Positions 48,835-60,521 of a DNA stretch of 64,000 bases are shown here, piece by piece. The notes under the pieces were generated by a model, which saw only the letters and a list, made by a program, of their open reading frames with translations, did not search any database and had not been told where the DNA came from. A program made the position numbers and the translations under genes. The stretch covers positions 58,020 to 122,019 of the forward strand of contig CALYDD020000290.1 of the NCBI GenBank assembly GCA_944472135.2, read 5' to 3'. This stretch comes from Trichobilharzia regenti. Taxonomy: Eukaryota; Platyhelminthes; Trematoda; Strigeidida; Schistosomatidae. Every line of letters starts with the position of its first letter. The stretch's first letter is position 1.

Positions 48835-48965
48835 TTTTAGCATTTGAGCAGGTGGGTGTTTGACTAAAGTGACAGTGTGTGAATGCCATAACCAGGTAAA
48901 TCCAGTTGATGAGTTACAGATAGGTGGAAACGCACATCATGGATACCACTGCTAACGACTACCAG
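48835..48965 (+). repeat. Smα-like relic
   Basis: CCAGTGGATAACATT (A-box region) is followed by a linker and GTAAATCCAG-TTGATGA-GTTACAGATAGGTGG-AAAC-GCACATCATGG. The C3 position is T and GAAA has become GGAAA with a changed stem II, so the ribozyme is probably dead. Confidence 0.6.
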
Positions 48966-49210
48966 TGTACAAGTGAGTCGGTGACACAGCGGTTAGAACG
49001 CTCGCCAACCATGAACATGGCCTGGGGTTCGATCACCGGCCACCGACATACTGCTTTACCTCGCTAAGGCAGTAATAAAAAAAGCTGGTAAAGAGGAAAG
49101 GTCAGGCATGAGGCTAACAACCCCATCCTGTAAAAATAAACACTGCTATAGAAACTTCAAGCTAGAGGCTTGAAGCCCTATGTTCCACTGGGAATGTGAA
49201 GGAATGAGAA
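48965..49210 (+). repeat. Family 2 tRNA-headed SINE
   Basis: GAGTCGGTGACACAGCGGTTAG (A box), GGTTCGATCACCGG (B box), TTTACCTCGCTAAGGC, GAGGCTAACAACCCC and AGCCCTATGTTCCACTGGG are all present, making this one of the fuller copies. Confidence 0.8.
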
Positions 49211-49254
49211 AAAAACAGTACAGAGCTAATTAATACGATTTTAGAAATGATGTT

Positions 49255-49405
49255 ATCTGGTTAATGGTAGTTAGTCGTGGAATCCAACATGGGTATTTCT
49301 TCCCGTTTCGTGCTTGTCATCATCTCAATGGATGCGATTGTATTCCCATTCAGTAGACCCGAATCCAGCACACCTGATTGTTTGAATTCCCCGAAGCACT
49401 ATCCA
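49255..49405 (-). repeat. Smα-like relic
   Basis: On the minus strand the element order is visible (B-box region near 49365, hammerhead remnant near 49290-49330), but the core is altered. Confidence 0.5.
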
Positions 49406-49559
49406 CTAGGCCATGAGAAACTACCCATTTTGCATTGGAGTATTACTTTAAGTTATTTTGTATTTCTTGTAAATTGAATTCCTTACTAGACCTAAGTATT
49501 CAGTCTCTGTTGATGACACATGGGTAACCCGTGTTTTGGTGTTTGAACAGGTGATAGAC

Positions 49560-49722
49560 GGATGTATTTTGACCAAGTGGCTGAGTGTCCACGAGGTGAC
49601 TTCATAACCTGATAAGTCCTGGGTTCGATCCCTGGTGTGGAGGGTCATAGGTGTGCGCTGTCGAAGAGTTCCAAACTAGGATGAAAAAGCTGTACTTTCC
49701 TTCTCAGGTTTTCAATGATTCA
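49560..49722 (+). repeat. Family 1 SINE, plus copy
   Basis: AAGTGGCTGAGTGTCCACGAGG (A-box region), GGTTCGATCCC (B box, about 49622), then GTCGAAGAGTTCC...GGATGAAAAAGCTGTAC and CTTCTCAGGTTTTC. The ribozyme-like part is worn. Confidence 0.7.
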
Positions 49723-49724
49723 AG

Positions 49725-50245
49725 TGTTGGTTTGTAGGGATTTGATTGATTGGTTTCAGGATTCCATCATGAGCTGACACTGATTAGAGAACGATTGGGA
49801 AACCAACTGGGAGTACTGGATAGCTGTTTCATCTACTTTGGACTCTTCATAAGTACGCATCCACTGGGATTTGAACCCAGTACCTTCTGGTTACAAGGCG
49901 AGCTCGTAGACCATTTAGTCACTGGGACCCGATCCAATGGCCAACCCATGAGTTCTAACTTCTGCGAATCACGACATAGCGCGACCGCTAGCCAATGTCT
50001 TTGGCGAGTATTTGTCCTCACACCTGACCTGCTACACCCTACTGGTCACGACTGCTCAGCAGAACCCCAGGGAAAGCCGCCAGTGAGCAACTCATCGATA
50101 TCCATGGGTTGATTTGTATGGATTTGATTGGTTGGTTACAGGATTTCATCATGAGCTCACATTGTTTAGAAAACCTTTGGAAAACCTGGGAGTATTGGAC
50201 AATGGTTCTCTGACCAGTGTCTCAATTTATGACGAAATCTACACC
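49725..50245. repeat. Family 1 SINE, minus copy plus an adjoining fragment pair
   Basis: A nearly complete minus copy (49725-50095) runs from GTTGGTTTGTAGGGATTTG through the B box (about 49871-49883) and head to GGTCACGACTGCTCAGC. Next to it, 50100-50245 holds another 3' arm in minus orientation that turns directly into a short plus arm (GACAATGGTTCTCTGACC). Confidence 0.75.
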
Positions 50246-50688
50246 GAAATTAATCCAAATTCTCAGAAAATCCATCATCAGAATTCATTTGATTCGTTTC
50301 TGACATTTTACCCCTACTTTTAGTAACACGTTAGTAACGGTAGTGTTGTGTATGTGCCACTTATAACAATAAATATAAGTAGTATACGTCAAAGCTGCAG
50401 CGTGGCAGTAGTGGTAATACTTGTTTTTTGTTAGTAATTATTCCATTGTTTCTATATAGTAGACAGGTAGTTAGGAAGACTAGAATTATCAGTTAAATGT
50501 TTATAAAATTCCAAAACCTCAAGTTTTAAGTCCTCAGGGAAATGGTCAACTAATTGGCCCAGTAATTTATAAGGATAATTGGTTTCTGTTACATATTGGT
50601 GTTATTATCTGTTATAGAACTGTTTGTTTATTTACTCAATAAACTCTTTTTCCTAAATATTTTGTTCCTACTATTTATGTGCCTACAG

Positions 50689-51158
50689 ATTCTGAAAGAT
50701 TCTCACCTGGAAATCCACAAGCTGCTCGATCTCAGGCTGTATTGGCTGCTGCATATGCTGATCGTGAATTCCTTTCTTCGAATAACAATAATTCAACATT
50801 GAATAAAAGTAAATCTTCATCATCAGTATGTACAAGTCTACCGTCAAGTAGACATAGCAACAACACTAGTGTACACAATTACAGTATGCCTAATAATAGT
50901 AGTAGTAATTCGTCATCAGTAGGACATCCAATACAACGGATGTCTAATTTCACCTCAATGGCTCATTCTACTGGATCAGTAGAACCAGTGTACAATAATT
51001 CTAAATCGAATCCAGTTAACTTCCATCACCATAATCATCCTCCTCCTCATCAACATCAACATCCACCTTCTTCTTCCTCTACTACAAATTCATCTATACG
51101 TTCATCCTCAGAATCGATGATGACTGATAGAAATTTCAATTCATATCCTTTAAAACTT
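50689..51158 (+). CDS. Internal exon of the host gene with an Ala-rich island
   Basis: The exon follows TATTTATGTGCCTACAG and ends at CTT|GTAAGT. It begins with two bases that complete the codon left at 46734, and ends in phase 0. The first 29 residues are ordinary and probably helical: S-E-R-F-S-P-G-N-P-Q-A-A-R-S-Q-A-V-L-A-A-A-Y-A, in two parts, then D-R-E-F-L. After that come Ser/Asn-rich sequence, a His/Pro stretch (H-H-H-N-H-P-P-P-H) and a final S-Y-P-L-K-L. The island is a likely conserved element. The intron phases on both sides match the neighbours exactly. Confidence 0.85.
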
Positions 51159-51309
51159 GTAAGTTTGTCTAAATTGATCATACGTGTTTTTTTTTTACTT
51201 TTTTTCTTTCTTTTTTCTAACAATGTGAATGACAAGTTTGCACACGTTAGGGTTTTTGTCGGCGTATTGTCTCTTGGCTTATCCAACTTACTACATGTGT
51301 ATTTGTCTG

Positions 51310-52660
51310 AATTGAGCTAGCTAGCTGGAGCAGATTTCGCATCTGTGGATCAGTTTATGAACCACAATTATCGTGTGAAGGTTGTTGATACCGCCTAGTT
51401 GACGAGGTCGCGAAGTGAGTGGAGTAGGATTCGAATCTAGGACCTATTATTTTGTCGCTTTTTGTTGTTGTCAAAAGACAAACTTGAGCGCCAAGAGATG
51501 CACCACGCATAATCTCATGGATTGAAGTACTGTCCGGATGTTGTGATTGAAGCAGGTGGTTGTCTTGAGGGGTCACTACCGTAGCCTCTGACTTGAAGTC
51601 TGACCTACAAGGAAGTGGAACAGCATCAGGAGTTACATTTCCAGGTTTCCCAGTGATAGACAGATTTATACGCCCATGTACACCACAGATTTGTAATCAC
51701 AATTTTCTAGCTCCTTAGGCAGACCTGTGTTTCCACCAGTCCGGTTCTAAGTACCACAAGTTCACATTCGCGCTTTTGCTTTTGTGAGGAACACCCGCAG
51801 CCATCGCGTGAAGTCAGTGAGTAGGATTTATCTAGCAGAAATTGGCTATGAACGCGTGGCCACATGAGAGCATTTTGAGAGGAGGATCAAAGTCTACCCA
51901 TCCTTGGTCGTACTAGGTCGTTTATGGAAGTTGTAGTCGATTTGTTGCGGGTCGTGTGGTCAAGAGAGTTAGCCACGTCACTACATACAAATGCGGCTGT
52001 TTGTGTGTATCTCTTGAAAGGAATCGTTTGTGCGCGTCAACGGGAAATTCAATTATACTTTGTACTTATGCTCTTGTACAGAAAGAATACTTCTTAATAC
52101 TTTTTAAAAGTCAATCAGTTGGAGAAAATCTTCAATTTTTCTTACCTGTGTATTTTCTGTATTGGGCATGGTGGGGATCATCTTTCAATACATACTACAA
52201 ATGTCATCACAGTGGCTTCTTTACCGGTCATTGTTCTCCAGCCGTAGGACTGGGTGTAAAAGCGGAAAGGTTAGTCAACCGTGGCGTTTTATGGGTGAAG
52301 GTGGTCATAGTGTGAAAGATAAATGTGTTGCGTTTGTGTGTGTCGCTTCATTACGACTCCCTGTATGAAATCTGTGAAGGATATTCCGAATAAGTTGGTT
52401 AAGACGTTATTAAGTTTAGCTCAGAATTGAAACCAGTGGAGACCATACTTCAATTTCCTACTTTCCTGTCTCTTGCTTTGGAAGTAACCTGAAGTAATGA
52501 ATGCTCCCTATAAATAATCTTGATAAGTTTACTCGCCTGTTCTTTGATCATTGTACTTCTTTTCTGTATATTTTTATTTATTATTATTGCATGGTGCATC
52601 TCTCGGTGCCCATATTGTTCCAAGTCTATGTTGAAATAAATATAGAATAAAATCTACATT
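51310..52660. other. Intron sequence with one unassigned repeat
   Basis: 51330-51620 contains GATTCGAATCTAGG and looks like a worn tRNA-headed repeat on either strand. The rest shows no coding frame. Confidence 0.4.
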
Positions 52661-52677
52661 AATTACTTTTTTTCCAG

Positions 52678-53151
52678 CCTAATGGTGATCCATACAACGC
52701 CTCATTAACATCTCTTTCACAGGATGATCGTAATTTGATTGGAGTAAATAAATCGGAACACTTACCGCCACCACCACAGCCACCTGAATCCTCTGCTCAT
52801 CGATCCAATTTACCACTTCCAATAATGCCACCATTTCCATCACCACATATACCTCCTGATTTTTTAAAACAATTTTTCAATACCGAATCATTTTTATTTC
52901 CTGGTTCCAAGATGAATTCCTCTTCAACGAATTCAACAAATATGACGTCGTCATCATCAGCATCATCCGTGTTATCACCGTCATCGTTACCATCATTATC
53001 ATCATCATCATCATCCAGTCAACAGTTTCAATCCTCTTTATTACAGTCAATGTATTTCCCTACACGTGGAGGAGGAGGTAATCAACCCAATCGGACGGTG
53101 GATAAAATCAGTCATACTGGTCTACTTCATCGACCAATTCGTGGAGATAAG
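52678..53151 (+). CDS. Internal exon of the host gene, Pro- and Ser-rich
   Basis: The exon follows TTACTTTTTTTCCAG and ends at AAG|GTAATA, phase 0 on both sides. It encodes 158 residues: an acidic-polar start (P-N-G-D-P-Y, S-Q-D-D-R-N-L-I), a proline cluster (L-P-P-P-P-Q-P-P), M-P-P-F-P-S-P-H-I-P-P-D-F-L-K-Q-F-F, a long Ser run coded mainly by TCA/TCG, then Q-Q-F-Q-S-S-L and a basic end (H-R-P-I-R-G-D-K). The last residues continue into the next exon as the putative AUTS2-like core. Prolines and the hydrophobic P-P-D-F-L-K-Q-F motif suggest protein-docking sites. Confidence 0.85.
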
Positions 53152-53184
53152 GTAATAATTAATTTATTTTACATGTTATATTAC

Positions 53185-53400
53185 TGTGTCGGGGGTTCAA
53201 TAATAGAATGTTCTCCAGCCATGTATGTGGTCTGAGTTCGACCCTTGACTAAAACACTCCTAGACCTTAATTAACTGGTAGTAAGATCTGGGAAGAGGGA
53301 CGATGAATTGGGAAGCTGATAGGTCGAACCAGTAGGAACAACACTATAGTTACTGAAGCTTCAAAGCTCAGGCTCCACTCGGAGCACAAAAAAAAATAAA
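53185..53400 (+). repeat. Family 2 SINE, plus copy
   Basis: GGGGGTTCAATAATAGAATG (A-box region), GAGTTCGACCCT (B-box region), AACAACACTATAGTTACTGAAGC and a Ser-free 3' AAAGCTCAGGC. The copy is worn. Confidence 0.6.
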
Positions 53401-53514
53401 GATGGAAGAATACATGTATCACATACGAAGATTCCTCTACCTTTGGTGGCACATACTACTGATAAATATGATGGTGTAATTCTCCATCATTGTCACTATA
53501 ACTGTTACTCAATA

Positions 53515-53665
53515 ATGTGGTCGACTCAGCCTGGAGCTCCTGGGTTCAGTTCCTGGCAGTGCTCTGCTGAAGTGTTGTAAGATGGGACGAAACCGTTGCT
53601 TTGTAATTAATTCTTGGTCTTCAGTGATTATCTAAGTGATATCGCTTTGTGATGAAATCTCATTT
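53515..53665 (+). repeat. Family 1 SINE, worn 3' part
   Basis: GGTTCAGTTCCTGGCAG (B-box remnant), CTGAAGTGTTGTAAGATGGGACGAAACC (module remnant) and GTGATGAAATCTC (end). Confidence 0.6.
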
Positions 53666-53719
53666 AGAATCATTGAAATTTATCAAGGGGACCGATGCTC
53701 ATATCTATGTGAAAAAGAG

Positions 53720-53795
53720 AAGACGTTCAGCGAAGAGAGGCTCTTTTCGGCGAATTCATTCACATAGCTGTACAATCGCATTTATATATAATTAT
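53720..53795 (+). repeat. Dispersed repeat, shared with 37617-37690
   Basis: Same core as at 37617. The family is not recognised. Confidence 0.55.
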
Positions 53796-54563
53796 TTGTG
53801 TGTGTGTGTATGTGTGTGTACATGAGGTTTGTCAAGTTTACATAATTGATCAGGTAATAAAAGAATGATCTAATATAGAAACAAGGTTAATCAGACAGCA
53901 ACTAAAGTAGGATTGAGTTAGTAAGGTAGGGGACGTAGTATAATTGACTAAAATGTTTCAACTTAGGTCAGGGTAGCAACAGAGGTAATTACAGGCAGAG
54001 ACTAAGTAAAAGTGGGGTAGAGAATAATGCCATTTAAATTAGAACTGAAATTGAGCAAATAAGTTGGATGACGTAACATACATGACTAGAAATTGAGCGT
54101 TGGTCAAGTCAGTAACAGTGGTAGTGAGGTGTAGAAATTAAGTCGAGTGGGGGGTGGAAAACAAGAAAGTTGAAAATGTAAAATATTACAATTGAGAAGA
54201 CAAAATAATACTAATGAAGAGACAGAAGAGAAAAGGATTAGGTGGAATTTACCTGTCGGATAATGAGATAGATTACGTCCATTGTAAGTGTAGTGATTGA
54301 ACGAACTTCTTCTGTATGCAGCGTTCGGGACTTAGCAAGTGAATCGCCATTGCTTCTTATATCTATATGAAGATATTGTATTTCTGTGTATCACATAATC
54401 CTGATGCCTTTAGAATTTTCATTGTTCTGATATCTAGTATGTTACATATTTGATATATAGTTTTGACAGTGTGTGTGTGTAGTTCTTGTTGAGTTTCTTT
54501 TTGAATACTTCAAATGTTTCGCCAATTATGCGTTATGTGTGTGATTTTCTGTCTCATTTTTAG

Positions 54564-55604
54564 CCATATGGTCGATGGGCTGATGCGCACATACGTATCG
54601 CTTTGTTCATTCAATATTGCGAATCTATGCAGAGACCACAGCCGTCCTCATCGATTCCATCAATGTTTCCAACGTGTCGATTACCGATTCGTCCAATTGC
54701 TAGACGTTTAAATCCTGGTGTACATTCCTCTGTATCATCGTCAATAAGTGGACAGGCTGTGCAGTGTAATCCAACTAGATTACAACAGCACAGTGAATCT
54801 GGAATTAATCGATCAGTCAATATGCCACCTCCGCCTATTCCCGCTCCAGTTTCCCAGCCTCCTCGATCGGCAAACAATAACGACAACAGTATTCCTCCAG
54901 ATGCATCATTATTTTGGCGACATTTATTCAATGAATTCATGAATAGTTTATCTAAAGAATTTGCTAACAATATCCCAGATTGTAAGGATACACAAATGGC
55001 AATGTTACAGAATTTCTTTTCTCACATGTCCCAGTTCACTTCAGCACTAGGCGGTTCATCTTCTTCGTCTTCTAATTCCACTTCAAAATTACCTTTCAGC
55101 ACTTCAACAGTAACACCGTCATTATCGTCGTCTTTAGCGACTTGTTCACCGGTTACAATTGGGTCAAGTATTGGAAATTACAATTTCCCTTTAATGACTC
55201 AATCATCCAATCTACTTCGTACTTCACCTTCTACGTCTTTGTCTTCTTCTACCAGTGGTGTTCGACCGTCGTTACCGCCTTCAGGAGGAGGAGGAGGAGG
55301 AGGGGGAGTTTCTGCTCCTGTAAACTTCAATTTACCATCAGGCCTTTTAAATCCCGAAATAAAACGTAGACGAACTGATTCTTTTGGCATGGATACTACT
55401 AATCATCCTGGTATGCCGCCTTTTCCTCCTCCTCCTCCAATGCGTATGCCTCCATTTCCGAGGCCATCAAATCCTTCTGTGCCTGGTGTATTGCCTCACC
55501 CATCCTCCTCCTCCTCCTGCTCCTCATCACCATCAAGATCGTCATCAATATCCTCGTCATCAACATCATCAATCTCATACACATCAACAACATCATCATC
55601 ATAA
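54564..55604 (+). CDS. Last exon of the host gene, frame as it stands
   Basis: The exon follows TCTGTCTCATTTTTAG and starts in phase 0. With the preceding Lys it gives K-P-Y-G-R-W-A-D-A-H-I-R-I-A-L-F-I. This resembles the core of the AUTS2/fibrosin family (K-P-G-K-W-x3-H-[VI]-x-[VI]-A, from memory), with one extra residue. Further on are P-P-P-P-I-P-A-P, a helical-looking S-L-F-W-R-H-L-F-N-E-F-M-N-S-L island with a C-D rich follow-up (about residues 115-155), Ser runs, a Gly run (GGAGGAGGAGGA), K-R-R-R-T-D-S-F (a possible nuclear localisation signal) and a Pro-rich segment. It runs into a Ser-only stretch and stops at 55602-55604, but coding character moves to another frame from about 55500 (next entry). 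Confidence 0.8.
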   Translation, partial: PYGRWADAHIRIALFIQYCESMQRPQPSSSIPSMFPTCRLPIRPIARRLNPGVHSSVSSSISGQAVQCNPTRLQQHSESGINRSVNMPPPPIPAPVSQPPRSANNNDNSIPPDASLFWRHLFNEFMNSLSKEFANNIPDCKDTQMAMLQNFFSHMSQFTSALGGSSSSSSNSTSKLPFSTSTVTPSLSSSLATCSPVTIGSSIGNYNFPLMTQSSNLLRTSPSTSLSSSTSGVRPSLPPSGGGGGGGGVSAPVNFNLPSGLLNPEIKRRRTDSFGMDTTNHPGMPPFPPPPPMRMPPFPRPSNPSVPGVLPHPSSSSSCSSSPSRSSSISSSSTSSISYTSTTSSS

Positions 55605-55932
55605 TCAGCATCAACAACAACAACAATTGCCAGTTCATGGTGCTCCTCCGCCTTCTCATCCATTTCCAAGTCATTCAGATGTGATAAACAATGCAACAGC
55701 TAATTTCCTGAATGGTTTCCGTCTACCTGATACACTTTTAAACAGACTACCGCCGCCACAACCACAACCATCACTACTGCATCCTCAACACAACACCGGA
55801 TCTTCTTCTTCTCTTTCTAACAGTAATCCAACTATGAATAATGAATCTTTTCCTTCAAGTGATAAAAATTCTAGATCATCATCAAATACCACAAATACTG
55901 CATCTCATTTAGTTCCTATCAATCCATGGTAA
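55463..55932 (+). CDS. C-terminal part of the host gene in the +1 frame
   Basis: From about 55500 the frame one base later reads H-P-P-P-P-P-A-P-H-H-H-Q-D-R-H-Q and then His/Gln-rich sequence. After that comes more complex sequence (N-N-A-T-A-N-F-L-N-G-F-R-L-P-D-T-L-L-N-R), a Pro/Gln stretch and a Ser/Asn end, stopping at 55930-55932. It looks more coding than the Ser-only frame it overlaps. Two joins are possible. A single extra base (for example A at 55502) would give V-L-P-H-P-P-P-P-P. Alternatively, a 52-nt GT-AG intron (55411-55462) shifts the frame correctly, but it would replace good Pro-rich sequence with less likely residues. The start given is the acceptor of that alternative. Confidence 0.6.
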
Positions 55933-57317
55933 TTGATTGTATGAGGAGTTATGTTTTTCTTTCTAATTACTCCTTCTAATGCAACTTGTTCAGTTGTCTT
56001 TTCCGTTGTTGTTGTTGTCGTTGATGGTGTTGTTGTCGCTGTTATTATTATTATTACTAGCGGCACTAGGATATGTGTGTTGTGGTGGGAGTGAATGGTT
56101 GGGTAGAGAGGGTGGCGGTATTATTATTATTATTATTTTGATCATGCCATTTGCTTTACTGCCTTTTAATTCGAAATATTTTCATATTCCAATGTTTGTC
56201 TGTGTGTCTCTATGTGTGTGTGTTAGAGTTTCTTTCCTTCATCACTTTTGTATTTAAGCATTGAATTTACACAGTTGACTGATATGTGCTGCATATGATA
56301 ATAATATGCAGTCAGTACGTACGTTCATACAACATACACTTGTTCAGTTTGTTTTCCTCTCTTTCTCCTTTCTACAATTCTGTTATCAGCCATTGTTTCA
56401 TTATGTTCATATCAGGGATTACAGAGTACAGTACAGTTGAGAAAATACTGATAATAAATGATTCTGTTAATTAATGATAATTGGCCTCTATTTCTTCTGC
56501 CTTTTGTCATGACGAACGATTTCACACTTTTTGAAGGAAAAAGAAGAAGTGAAAGCATGATGGGAGAGATGATTCTTTGTCGTTTGTCTTTTCCATCTTA
56601 TTTTCTACTTTTTCCTGTTTGTACTCATCTTTCTTATTCATGTGTGTGTGTGTATGAGTGAGTGAGTGATTGGGGAAACTTCTTTCTCTCTCTCTCTCTC
56701 TCATGTAACTGGCTTGAATGAAGAGTCACTTGTCTTTGTTAAACCTTTTAAAAATCCTTTCTCTTCTATACTTCCATGCTTTTTTTCGGTTCTCATACAT
56801 CAATGATGGTAAATGGACAGACTGTGGTAAGATAGACAGACAACTGGGAGGATACACAGAACGAACATTGAGAGAGAGAGAGAAAGAGAATGAGGTGGTC
56901 CTTGAGTAAGAGTAGACAGAGGAAGAGAGTGATATGTATATTTGTGTACTATATGCCTTCATAACTATAGATATATATACCATTCCCTACTTTACATTTC
57001 TTATTATTTTTTCTTGGTAGTGTGTGTGTGTGTGTTAGACTCAGTGTTATTTCACGTTTTGTTGTTATATCTTGTTATTTCTTCAAGGACAGCAACAAAA
57101 AGCGTCTTTGAATCGGATTGTTTTGTTTGTTTACCTTTGTATATTCTCCTTAGGAATCATAATAGCACTGATTAGTATTATTATTACTATTATTATTGTT
57201 ATGAATCTTGGAAGTAATGTATCATTGTGCGTAGTAGTGATTGACAACATTATTACTATTTTTTATCACACCATTTTTAACTATTGTTATGGTCATTTTG
57301 TTCCTTTTCTATATATA

Positions 57318-57353
<36 letters not shown>

Positions 57354-59100
57354 CAGTTGCACTGTTCATTACTACTGCTGCTACTACTACTACCACGACG
57401 TTGACGATAACGATCATGCCGGTTACCGTCGATTTCCCCTCCCCTTCACTCCCCTCTACATCCCTCTAAATTGTACAAATAATGTTAGTGAACCCTGTAC
57501 TACTACTACAACTACTATCACTCACCAATAGTCAGTACAGAATACAGTAAAAATGATGATATTCTTTGTTTTTTAATGACCGTTCTTTATGTCATCACCA
57601 CTTCTTCTTCTTCTTCTTTATCCCCTCTATCCATCTATCTCTGTTTCTTTTCCTTAATCATAATCGTGATTATTATCATTATTATTGTTATCGGATGATA
57701 AAGTGGCGCCCGGAGATGATGGCGTTGTTGTTATTCTTGTTGCTGCCGCCATAGTCCTCCTCTTCTTCCGTTATATCCTTTGTATTTTTTACTTTTCTTT
57801 TTCAAAATATTTCTACTTATATATCCCCTGTACATATATGTGTGTGTGAACGAACGTACGTCCGCCTTTGTATGTGTGTGTATTTCTCTTTTCTGGTTTG
57901 TACAATAGATAAATAGATCATGGGGTTAGCGTGTGTGTGTGTGTTATCACGTCATTATCGATTAGTGTGATTTATGTTTTTGTTTATTTATTTTTCTCAG
58001 CTCTTGGTTTTATCACATTTGTAAACTTTTCTTCTTTATTGTCTGTTTCACTTGTTTGTTGGTTTGATTTTTCTCTCTTTTTTTCTTCTATTACTTATTC
58101 AACCAATTTGCACTGTAAAGTAATAGTAATATAGTATAGGTAGTATATTCCATAACGTGTGTATACAAGTTGCTACGTGTCTTTTTGTCCGTGTGTGTGT
58201 GTTGGTTTGTTTGTTGGATTACAGGAGTATATATATATATTTATACTGATAGTACATACACACACGCCTGCGAGCGAGCAAGCGGGTGAGTGTGTGCACA
58301 CAAGTCTTCAATGGACGATAAAAACCATATACAGATGATACTCTTATTAACTTAAATGACTGACCATATGTAGAAACAGGTTTCAGTGTGTTATAAATAT
58401 TGTAGAATATAAAAAAAACTGAAAAAAGTTGTTTTGTTTATTTGGTTTTCTGTTTGTTTTTGTTTATTCTGCTTCTTATTCTTATTCTTGACATTATTAT
58501 CATGATATCATTTTGATTGTAAAAAATTATTATTAAATTTGGGTGGACGACACCCTACAACAACAAGAATAGTAATTACTACTGTTAATAATACTTAGTA
58601 TAAAACAATAGTGTTTACTCCATATCGATTATACATGCATTCACGTACGCACAGGCCTACGCACGCACGCTTGCTCGCGCGCACGTACGCACGCACTCAC
58701 AGATTAAAGTGTATGGTTGTATGTACAGTGAGTGATAGGTAGGTAGACAGATAAATAGATAGACGAGCAGATAGACAGACAGACAAGACACAGACTGATA
58801 ACAGTAATAATCAGAAGAAGAAGTATTGTCAGTATCTTTCAACAGTGAATGATGTTTATTTTTGTTTTCTTTAGCCTTTTGTTTTTCTGTTTCCAAATTT
58901 ATTAGTTTGACCCTGTGCACATATTCATTGCTCTTGTTCTTTCATTTTTCTTCTTCTTTTTCTTCTGTCTGTTCAAGTTTATTACAATAATAGTTGTTAC
59001 TATTGCTGCTACATATTATTATTATTATTACTATTGTTATTATTATTATTTTATTATCACCATTGTTAGTAATATAATAATACAGTTATGAGAGAATAAA
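55933..59100 (+). other. Probable 3' UTR and flank, low-complexity
   Basis: No coding frame is convincing. The stretch is full of T-rich and (GT)n, (ATT)n, (TAG)n (57318-57353), (TC)n and (TTC)n tracts. A polyadenylation-type AATAAA lies at 56453-56458, about 520 nt after the second stop codon, but others may be used. Confidence 0.5.
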
Positions 59101-59199
59101 GGAGAGAATTAATGATAATAATGACAAATATGAAAAAAGTGTGTTTTTCTTCATTCATTGTCTGGGAGGATGTCTGTTATTTTGTTTTCCATCAAAACT

Positions 59200-59410
59200 G
59201 TGAGATATGCGTTGGTGGCACAGCGGTAGGATGCTCGTCAACCTTGTGGTCTCGATCTGCAGCAGACACGCTCTTCTTACCTCTCATAGCTGATTATAAG
59301 CCTGACAAAGAGGGAAGGTTAGGTGTGAGGCTAGTAACCCCACCACTACTACTAAAACTTCAAAGCTCCATCTTGAAGTACTATGTTTCACTGAGAACTC
59401 AAAGAAGTTG
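59200..59410 (+). repeat. Family 2 tRNA-headed SINE
   Basis: GCGTTGGTGGCACAGCGGTAGG (A box), the B box mostly lost, then GGAAGGTTAGGTGTGAGGCTAG, ACTAAAACTTCAAAGCTCC and the 3' CTTGAAGTACTATGTTTCACTG. Confidence 0.75.
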
Positions 59411-59514
59411 GAAAAAAATGCCCGCTGTGATCATAGGTGTTTGTATTCTATCTCCTGTTTTAAGCAGTACAATATACTCGGTAATATTTGGGTAAGGTGT
59501 ATGGTATAAGATTA

Positions 59515-59640
59515 GGAAGGGTAGTCGATTGATTTCATTCTGAAACTGTACCGATAGAGGTAGCTAGGACACATGTTACGCATATCAAGCCATCGCTTCC
59601 CCTATCAAACAATGTTAGCTGACATAGTAATAATAATGGC
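59515..59640 (+). mobile_element. RTE-like LINE scrap
   Basis: Short matches to the SR2 order: GATTGATTTC, AGGTAGCTAGGACACATGTTACGCAT and CAAACAATGTTAGCTGACAT. Confidence 0.6.
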
Positions 59641-60521
59641 CTTAGTCCAAATAGTACATTCGACTCATTGTGAATTTTTTTCAGTATATAATACAATATT
59701 GCAGCTAATTTACTCCTTACATTCACATAATACCAGAGTGGGGGTGGGGTGAGGGTAATAATTACCAGGGCATTTAAACTGATAATAGAGTCAATCAATT
59801 TATGAATGTAGAAAGAATAAAGAATGGTCATTTACATACTACTGTTTCACAGTAAGTCAGTAGTTTCACACGTAATACTTTTCTCACCACATAAAGTCTA
59901 TGCTTAACTAGATATTGTAGAATTGTATTCCTACTTAAGCGCTGGAGCATAAAGTCTTTTATTTATCGCTTCTAGCACCATCTGATAAGATATAATGGGC
60001 GACTTATGTATAAAGAAAATATTCAGAGTCCTGCAAGATGATATTCTCCAATTTTTTGTATGCGTTTAATTGTCTATCTACAATAGTATTAATAATAGTA
60101 ATAATTTTATTTCTTGAACAGACAAAAGCCACTTTTACAGACATGAATGTAAGTACACTACTCATAATTGATAACAAATATGAATTTTCAATACAAATGT
60201 AGATATTGACTATTGGTTTAGATGACGAAAATAAGTAATTTTTTGAAATTTGCTTAGAATGGAATAAGTTATCGGATAATGGGCTAAATAAAAAAAATTT
60301 AAGCCATAATATATCTATTGCATGTTAATTTTGACGTGGGGAATTACAAAAGTTCGCGTTATTAAAAGGTAAGAATCGGTTTGGGATACTGATGCTAAAG
60401 TGAAACATAGAGGCAGCAGAATTTGAAAATAATTATCAGCTACTTATAAGGGTATATAAAATTCTACAATCACTGGTATGTACAGCATTATTGTGATGTT
60501 GGCAGTTATATGGGACCAGTT

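Noticed and set aside
55979..58134. Several short frames downstream of the last exon (Leu/Val/Phe-rich, Cys-Val repeats)
   Set aside because: They arise from T-rich, GT and TAG microsatellites and have no coding pattern.
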